Source: Ktedonobacterales bacterium (GTDB lineage: Bacteria; Chloroflexota; Ktedonobacteria; Ktedonobacterales; JADMIN01). Taken from it: a stretch of 10,789 nt of DNA. Made by a program: the position numbers and the translations under genes. Of the stretch, positions 7,451 through 10,789 are shown piece by piece. The notes under the pieces were generated by a model. That model was not told where the DNA came from and did no database searches. It saw only the letters and a program-made list of their open reading frames with translations. Location: contig JAICKD010000048.1 in assembly GCA_025928125.1 (NCBI GenBank), forward strand, positions 1 to 10,789, written 5' to 3'. Every line of letters begins with the position of its first letter. The stretch's first letter is position 1.

Positions 7451-7468
7451 CCAGCCTCACAGGGCTGG
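7451..7468 (-). promoter_or_regulatory. PyrR-binding RNA hairpin
   Basis: On the minus strand CCAGCC-CTGTGA-GGCTGG forms a six-pair stem with a hexaloop. The loop fits the PyrR-binding loop pattern CNGNGA. The stretch AGCCCTGTGAGGCT (7466-7453) matches the known Bacillus binding consensus ARUCCNGNGAGGYU at 13 of 14 positions; the mismatch is a U to C that still pairs with G. The hairpin ends directly at the AAAGGAG ribosome site of the leader ORF. PyrR-UMP should therefore both hold this hairpin and hide that site. Confidence 0.85.
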
Positions 7469-7489
7469 TGTTAAAGGACCGTTACAAAG

Positions 7490-7518
7490 AGTATATCACT
7501 ACCACCTCAACCATGCAA
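7490..7518 (-). promoter_or_regulatory. Alternative pyr operon promoter
   Basis: On the minus strand TTGCAT (7518-7513) and TATACT (7495-7490) are separated by 17 bases, predicting a start near 7483, about 15 bases before the PyrR hairpin. The -10 box is good and the -35 box weak. Either this or the promoter at 7572-7545 could be used. Confidence 0.4.
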
Positions 7519-7544
7519 AGAGGCGGTACTTAACGACCTTAACG

Positions 7545-7572
7545 ACTATACGAATACACAGTACGCTTACAA
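7545..7572 (-). promoter_or_regulatory. Candidate sigma70 promoter of the pyr operon
   Basis: On the minus strand TTGTAA (7572-7567) and TATAGT (7550-7545) are separated by 16 bases, predicting transcription from about 7538. The -35 box lies 12 bp from the -35 box of the rightward promoter, so the two would share a divergent control region. Another possible promoter for the same operon lies downstream at 7518-7490; the sequence alone does not decide between them. Confidence 0.5.
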
Positions 7573-7584
7573 CGTTATGTCTAC

Positions 7585-7613
7585 TTGACGCGCTGATTGA
7601 GGCTGGCTATAGT
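7585..7613 (+). promoter_or_regulatory. Promoter of the chorismate mutase-prephenate dehydrogenase gene
   Basis: TTGACG (7585-7590) and TATAGT (7608-7613) with a 17-base spacer form a near-consensus sigma70 promoter. The predicted start, six to eight bases beyond the -10 box, falls on or next to the A of an ATG at 7620. That ATG opens a 30-codon ORF, so the leader message would be leaderless. Confidence 0.7.
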
Positions 7614-7619
7614 GCTGGC

Positions 7620-7712
7620 ATGACAAGTTACGCCTCACAACGTGCGGATAGCTATTACCGGCAGCCCTCTGGCAGGGCGGGCGGGGGCATTCCCGTGAGT
7701 GCGATGAGGTGA
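7620..7712 (+). CDS. Candidate tyrosine leader peptide (30 aa) before tyrA-type gene
   Basis: This short ORF starts at the predicted transcription start and reads MTSYASQRADSYYRQ then 15 more residues. It has three Tyr codons: TAC at 7629 and the pair TAT-TAC at 7653-7658. The downstream gene makes the tyrosine precursor, so a stalling site at Tyr codons would make sense as in amino-acid attenuation. The pair lies five bases before the 5' strand of helix B (7664-7673), within reach of a stalled ribosome. No ribosome-binding site precedes it; translation would need leaderless initiation. The same frame is open upstream to 7320, but that stretch lies before the promoter. Confidence 0.4.
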   Translation: MTSYASQRADSYYRQPSGRAGGGIPVSAMR

Positions 7713-7748
7713 TAGATCGCCACAAGGCGTAACCACCAGCCAGAGGGT
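7627..7748 (+). ncRNA. Structured leader RNA with two crossing helices (attenuator or riboswitch candidate)
   Basis: Helix A pairs GTTACGCCT (7627-7635) with AGGCGTAAC (7725-7733), nine perfect pairs. Helix B pairs GCCCTCTGGC (7664-7673) with GCCAGAGGGT (7739-7748), nine perfect pairs plus a G-U. Their strands interleave, so they form a pseudoknot or are mutually exclusive states. Between them lie two small hairpins: GCATTC/GAGTGC (7687-7702, loop CCGT) and GGTGA/TCGCC (7708-7721, loop TAGA). A terminator starts at the next base, 7749. I do not recognise a described riboswitch class: there is no T-box sequence (AGGGTGGNACCGCG), TPP, cobalamin or lysine core. How the fold reaches the terminator is not evident, since no strong antiterminator is visible. 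Confidence 0.55.
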
Positions 7749-7778
7749 AAGCAGAAGCGAGAGAGCTTCTGCTTTTTT
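7749..7778 (+). terminator. Intrinsic terminator in the tyrA-type leader
   Basis: AAGCAGAAGC (7749-7758) and GCTTCTGCTT (7765-7774) form a ten-pair perfect stem around GAGAGA. Its last two pairs use the start of a six-T run (7773-7778). It lies about 40 bases before the chorismate mutase-prephenate dehydrogenase start and about 130 bases after its promoter, so it must be read through to express the gene. This is the hallmark of an attenuator. Confidence 0.85.
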
Positions 7779-7818
7779 GTTGCCCGCACTGATACTTGCT
7801 ATGAAAAGGCCACCTGAA

Positions 7819-9087
7819 ATGGAAACCTCATCGACCATGCGCTGCCGGGGGCTGCGCGGCGCGACCGCCGCCACCGACAATAGCGCTGAGGCGATTCTCG
7901 CCGCCACCCGCGAACTGCTCGAACGGCTGGTGGCGCGCAATGCCCTCGACCTCGCCGATATCGCCAGCGCCTTCTTCACCGTCACCGACGACCTCGACGC
8001 CGCCTATCCCGCCCTGGCCGCGCGCGAACTGGGCTGGAACGAGGTGGCGCTGCTCTGCGCCCGCGAGATTCCGGTACCCAGCAGCGTCGCCCGCTGCATC
8101 CGCGTGCTGCTCCACATCAACACGACGAAGGGGCAGGGCGACCTGCGCCACGTCTATCTGCGCGAGGCGGTGGCGCTACGGCCAGATGTTGCCGACACCC
8201 CACCATCGGCCACGATGGCCGCCGTGGAACGTGTCGCCATCGTCGGCCTGGGGCTGATGGGCGCATCCCTCGGCATGGCATTGCGGGAGCGCGGAGCGGC
8301 CCGGCAGGTGATGGGTTTCGACGCGGACCCCGGTGTGACCGAGCGCGCCATCCAACGCGGCGCTATCGATATCGCCTGCGCGTCGGTCGCGGAGGCGGTG
8401 GCTGGCAGCGATCTGGTGGCGCTGGCCACGCCGCTGCTGGCGATGCGCGAGCTGCTGGCCGAGATAGCGCCGCTGCTGGCCGAGACAACAGTTGTCACCG
8501 ACCTTGGCAGCGCCAAAGCGCCTGTGGTCTCATGGGTGGAGTCGCTGCTAAGCGCGCCAGGCCAGTTTGTCGGCGGGCATCCCATGGCTGGAAGCGAACA
8601 CTCAGGAGTCGAAGCGGCCAGTAGCTCGCTCTATGACGGCTGCGTCTGGTGTCTGACGCCAACCGACCGCACAGCTAACGCCGCGCTCCATACACTCACG
8701 CGGATAGTTGAGGCGCTGGGGGCCAATCCACGCACCATGCCGCCTGAGCAACACGACCGGGCTGTCGCGCTGGCGAGCCATTTGCCGCTGGTGGCCGCAA
8801 GCGCCCTCACGCTGACCGTCGCGCAGTCGTCGGAGGCAACCGAAGCCCTTGCGCTGGCGGCGGGTGGATTCCGCGATACAACGCGCGTCGCCTCGGGCAG
8901 CCCACGCATGGCGCGCGACATCTGCCTGACCAACACCACCCCGCTGCTCGCCTCGCTGGACGCTTATATCGCCACGCTGCAATCCTTCCGCGACCAAATC
9001 GCGGAGCGAAACCCGACGCTCGAAGCGACATTCACAGAAGCCAAAGAGGCGCGCGACCGCTGGTTAGCAGGCCAATCACAGATGTGA
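7819..9087 (+). CDS. tyrA: Bifunctional AroH-type chorismate mutase / prephenate dehydrogenase
   Basis: Two domains cover the last two steps from chorismate to 4-hydroxyphenylpyruvate. Residues 7-123 are an AroH-fold chorismate mutase with the B. subtilis AroH active-site set in register: Arg13 ('RCRGLRGAT'), Cys80 and Glu83 ('CARE'), Arg95 ('CIRV'), Tyr113 ('RHVYLREAV'). Residues 137-422 are a prephenate dehydrogenase: Rossmann loop 'VAIVGLGLMGASLG' (139-152), 'DLGSAK' (228-233), 'GHPMAGSEHSG' (253-263), and catalytic His321 in 'SHLPL'. No ACT domain follows, so protein-level tyrosine feedback by that route is absent and RNA attenuation could replace it. The ATG at 7819 has AAAAGG nine bases upstream. 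ATG 7837 (MRCRGLRG) is an alternative; TTG 7777 lies in the terminator and is rejected. Fusions of TyrA with AroQ-type mutase are familiar (E. coli); with AroH-type they are unusual. Confidence 0.94.
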   Translation: METSSTMRCRGLRGATAATDNSAEAILAATRELLERLVARNALDLADIASAFFTVTDDLDAAYPALAARELGWNEVALLCAREIPVPSSVARCIRVLLHINTTKGQGDLRHVYLREAVALRPDVADTPPSATMAAVERVAIVGLGLMGASLGMALRERGAARQVMGFDADPGVTERAIQRGAIDIACASVAEAVAGSDLVALATPLLAMRELLAEIAPLLAETTVVTDLGSAKAPVVSWVESLLSAPGQFVGGHPMAGSEHSGVEAASSSLYDGCVWCLTPTDRTANAALHTLTRIVEALGANPRTMPPEQHDRAVALASHLPLVAASALTLTVAQSSEATEALALAAGGFRDTTRVASGSPRMARDICLTNTTPLLASLDAYIATLQSFRDQIAERNPTLEATFTEAKEARDRWLAGQSQM

Positions 9088-9097
9088 GAAATTGTTC

Positions 9098-9126
9098 TTG
9101 ACAGCCTACCTAGAGCGCTGTATCTT
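9098..9126 (+). promoter_or_regulatory. Promoter of the Lrp/AsnC regulator-exporter operon
   Basis: TTGACA (9098-9103) and TATCTT (9121-9126) are separated by 17 bases, giving a strong -35 box and a fair -10. Transcription should start near 9133, a very short distance before GGAGG at 9136. The imperfect palindrome AGAA-ATTG-TTCT (9087-9098) overlaps the upstream edge of the -35 box and loosely fits Lrp-type sites (about 10 of 15 positions), a possible autoregulatory operator. That last point is weak. Confidence 0.7.
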
Positions 9127-9149
9127 CTTCTCATCGGAGGTGATGCCGA

Positions 9150-9635
9150 ATGATTGACGAAATTGATGGCAAAATACTGTCCATTCTTCAAAATGACGCG
9201 CGCACGTCCAACGCCGAGATCGCGCGGCGGCTGGCCATGGCGCCTTCCGCGATTTTGGAGCGCATCCGCAAGCTCGAGACGCGCGGCCTCATCGATGGCT
9301 ACGAGGCGCGACTGAACCCCGAGGCGCTCGACCTGGGGCTGCTCGCCTTCATCTACGTCCGCGCCGATGAGCGAATCGGCTCGCGCGTGATCGGCGACGA
9401 GCTCGCGGCGTTTCCCGAGGTGCAGGAGGTGCATCACATCGCCGGCGAAGACTGTTATCTCTTAAAGGTACGGGTTGCCGATACCAACGCGCTGAGCGAC
9501 CTGCTCCGCCAGCGGCTTGGCCCCATCGACGCTATCCGCTCCACCCGCACCACCATCGTGCTCTCGACGATCAAAGAGACAGCGCAGATTCCGCTGCCAT
9601 CAACGGTGAAAGAAGACCTTTCCGATGCTGGCTAG
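9150..9635 (+). CDS. Lrp/AsnC-family transcriptional regulator
   Basis: This is a 161-residue feast/famine-type regulator of normal family length. The N-terminal winged helix-turn-helix spans residues 1-55: 'IDEIDGKILSILQNDARTS' is the classic opening, and 'NAEIARRLAMAPSAILERIRKLETRGLIDGY' covers recognition helix and wing, except that 'MAPSAILERI' replaces the common S-x-S-[TA]-V-x-x-R. The C-terminal ligand-binding (RAM) domain spans about 65-145, with 'VQEVHHIAGEDCYLLKVRV' as its core. Such proteins sense amino acids. The start has a near-perfect GGAGGTGAT ribosome site. The exporter gene begins 11 bases before its stop, so it probably controls that exporter and itself. Its place next to a tyrosine biosynthesis gene makes an aromatic amino acid a reasonable ligand guess, no more. 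Confidence 0.94.
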   Translation: MIDEIDGKILSILQNDARTSNAEIARRLAMAPSAILERIRKLETRGLIDGYEARLNPEALDLGLLAFIYVRADERIGSRVIGDELAAFPEVQEVHHIAGEDCYLLKVRVADTNALSDLLRQRLGPIDAIRSTRTTIVLSTIKETAQIPLPSTVKEDLSDAG

Positions 9636-10599
9636 TCGCACAAGCCCTCGCACGCAGATCATTCTCGCGTTCACCGCCGTCTATATCATCTGGGGTTCCA
9701 CCTATCTCGCCATTCGCTTCGCTGTCGCGACGATGCCACCGTTCCTGATGGCGGGCGTGCGCTTCCTAGTTGCGGGCGCGATCCTTTATCTCTTGATGCG
9801 CCTGCGCGGCGGCGAGCGCCCCAAACTCGTCCACTGGCGGTCCGCACTGATCGTCGGCGGGCTGTTGCTGCTCGGCGGCAACGGCATCGTCTCCTGGGCG
9901 GAGCAGCAGGTACCCTCAGGGCTGGCGGCGCTACTGATTGCGGCGGTCCCGCTCTGGATGGCGCTCTTCGACTGGTTGCGGCCCGGCGGCGTGCGCCCGA
10001 CCGGTCTGACGGTTGTTGGGCTGATGATTGGCTTCGCGGGCGTCATCTTGCTGGCTAGCCAGGCCGAGTCATCGGGTACTGGTCCGCAGCTCATTGGCAT
10101 CCTGGCGCTGCTGGTGGCGGCGATCTGCTGGGCGATTGGCTCGCTCTATGCCCGAAGCGCGCCCTTCCCTGGGACGCAGTTGCTCGGCACCGGAATGGAG
10201 ATGCTGGGCGGCGGCGCGTTGCTGATCGTGATCGCCACCGCGACGGGCGAGTGGGGACAGGTCCATCTCGAAGCTATCTCCCTCAAGTCGGCGCTTGCCC
10301 TCGCCTTCCTGATCATCTTCGGCTCGCTGGTCGCGTTCTCGGCGTACGTCTGGCTGCTGCACCATGTCTCGGCGGCGCGCGCCTCAACCTACGCCTACGT
10401 CAACCCGGTGGTCGCGGTCTTCCTGGGCTGGGCATTCGCCAATGAGGAAGTCACCTGGGTTACCATCGCCTCCGCCGCGATCATCATCTCCTCCGTCGCG
10501 CTGATCAGCATCGCGCGGGCGCGTGGCGAGAAGCCGCAGCTTGAGATATTCGCCGAAACCGATGCTCCAACACCCGAGGGGGCCATCGCGCGTCGGTAG
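9625..10599 (+). CDS. EamA/DMT-superfamily transporter (10 TM), probable metabolite exporter
   Basis: This is a 324-residue inner-membrane protein of the drug/metabolite transporter superfamily with two EamA repeats. Hydrophobic segments are spaced for ten helices. Repeat 1 (about 12-145) opens with 'YIIWGSTYLAIRFAV', the usual start of YedA/RhaT-like members, and has 'AGVRFLVAGAILY'. Repeat 2 (about 155-298) begins 'GILALLVAAICWAIGSLYARSA' in abbreviated pattern and includes 'LLHHVSAARASTYAYVNPVVAVFLGW', where 'YVNPVVAVFLGW' is the family hallmark. The tail of about 30 residues is charged and cytoplasmic. Export of an amino acid or related metabolite is typical of the family; the substrate is not readable. 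The ATG at 9625 overlaps the regulator's end by 11 bases; GAAGA about eight bases upstream is a weak ribosome site, so coupling is likely. Confidence 0.93.
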   Translation: MLASRTSPRTQIILAFTAVYIIWGSTYLAIRFAVATMPPFLMAGVRFLVAGAILYLLMRLRGGERPKLVHWRSALIVGGLLLLGGNGIVSWAEQQVPSGLAALLIAAVPLWMALFDWLRPGGVRPTGLTVVGLMIGFAGVILLASQAESSGTGPQLIGILALLVAAICWAIGSLYARSAPFPGTQLLGTGMEMLGGGALLIVIATATGEWGQVHLEAISLKSALALAFLIIFGSLVAFSAYVWLLHHVSAARASTYAYVNPVVAVFLGWAFANEEVTWVTIASAAIIISSVALISIARARGEKPQLEIFAETDAPTPEGAIARR

Positions 10600-10687
10600 T
10601 CGATGCGGTATTCCAAACATCGCGGCATTGCGCTATCACGCGCGTTGCTCAAGGAAAATGCGCGGTGCGTCGGTGTCTGACTCTGCC

Positions 10688-10705
10688 AGCCCGCGCAGGC
10701 GGGCT
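10688..10705 (+). other. GC-rich hairpin after the exporter gene
   Basis: AGCCCGC-GCAG-GCGGGCT is a seven-pair perfect hairpin with a four-base loop, 89 bases after the exporter stop. Only TTTG follows, so it is at best a weak terminator. The rest of 10600-10687 shows no gene or motif I can support. Confidence 0.5.
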
Positions 10706-10738
10706 TTGCGGCCGTAGCGGAGCGGAGGCCCATAGGGC

Positions 10739-10789
10739 TGGCGCGCGAGCCGTTAGGCTCGGAGTGCGCGTCAAGCGCACGCAGCGCCA
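10739..10789. other. Three-way-junction-like inverted repeats at the right edge
   Basis: TGGCGC (10739-10744) pairs with GCGCCA (10784-10789). Inside are two perfect hairpins: CGAGCC-GTTA-GGCTCG (10746-10761) and GTGCGC-GTCAA-GCGCAC (10764-10780). A further small hairpin, GCCC-ATA-GGGC, lies just before (10728-10738). The four nested or adjacent hairpins in 60 bases resemble dispersed palindromic intergenic elements or a small structured RNA. No second copy lies in this window, so calling it a repeat family would be a guess, and the element may continue past the edge. Confidence 0.4.

Noticed and set aside
7320..7619. Upstream extension of the Tyr leader ORF to 7320
   Set aside because: It runs through the pyr leader and both promoters on the opposite strand. 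The predicted rightward transcript starts near 7620.
7620..7750. T-box or other known riboswitch in the tyrA leader
   Set aside because: The T-box sequence AGGGTGGNACCGCG is missing, and no TPP, cobalamin, SAM, lysine or ZTP core could be matched by eye. It is kept only as an unclassified structured leader.
7777..7818. Upstream TTG start at 7777 for the mutase-dehydrogenase
   Set aside because: That TTG lies in the T-run of the terminator and has no ribosome site. AroH homology begins only at the residues after 7837.

Overview
The window is about 10.8 kb of GC-rich bacterial chromosome with no sign of mobile DNA. Codon choice is uniform, genes are tightly packed, and Shine-Dalgarno sites of the GGAGG/AAAGGAG type and sigma70-like promoters are readable. 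The gene order pyrR-pyrB-pyrC-carA-carB with a PyrR RNA-binding hairpin, and an AroH-type chorismate mutase, would fit a Chloroflexota-like lineage (for example the Ktedonobacteria or Thermomicrobia side) or another deep Gram-positive-like group. The phylum is a guess from gene content; no rRNA gene or other marker is present.

Left part (1-7545, minus strand): a de novo pyrimidine operon. In transcription order it holds a leader with a PyrR-binding hairpin, a 64-codon leader ORF and an intrinsic terminator inside that ORF; pyrR; pyrB with an N-terminal ClpX-type zinc finger; pyrC (dihydroorotase); carA; two different GNAT acetyltransferases; and carB, which is cut by the left edge (first 459 residues). 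Junctions are stop/start overlaps or gaps of 2-21 bases, so this is one transcription unit. CarA and CarB make carbamoyl phosphate, PyrB makes carbamoyl aspartate, PyrC closes the ring, and PyrR with UMP/PRPP should set expression through the leader RNA.

Centre (about 7470-7818): a divergent control region. The best promoter pair lies back to back, with -35 boxes only 12 bp apart. The right-hand transcript starts with a probably leaderless 30-codon ORF carrying a Tyr-Tyr pair. It contains two perfect long-range helices that cross each other, and then a strong intrinsic terminator before the next gene. This looks like an attenuator or pseudoknotted riboswitch controlling tyrosine synthesis.

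Right part (7819-10599, plus strand): a fused AroH-type chorismate mutase-prephenate dehydrogenase without an ACT domain; an Lrp/AsnC regulator with its own near-consensus promoter; and a 10-TM EamA/DMT exporter overlapping the regulator by 11 bases, probably one regulator-exporter operon. The last 190 bases hold no gene but several adjacent hairpins.

Most notable: (1) two near-perfect parS (ParB-binding) palindromes inside coding sequence, one in carB and one in the pyrB linker, which suggest this locus lies near the replication origin; (2) the ClpX zinc finger fused to aspartate carbamoyltransferase; (3) the layered PyrR / leader-ORF / terminator switch; (4) the tyrosine leader RNA.
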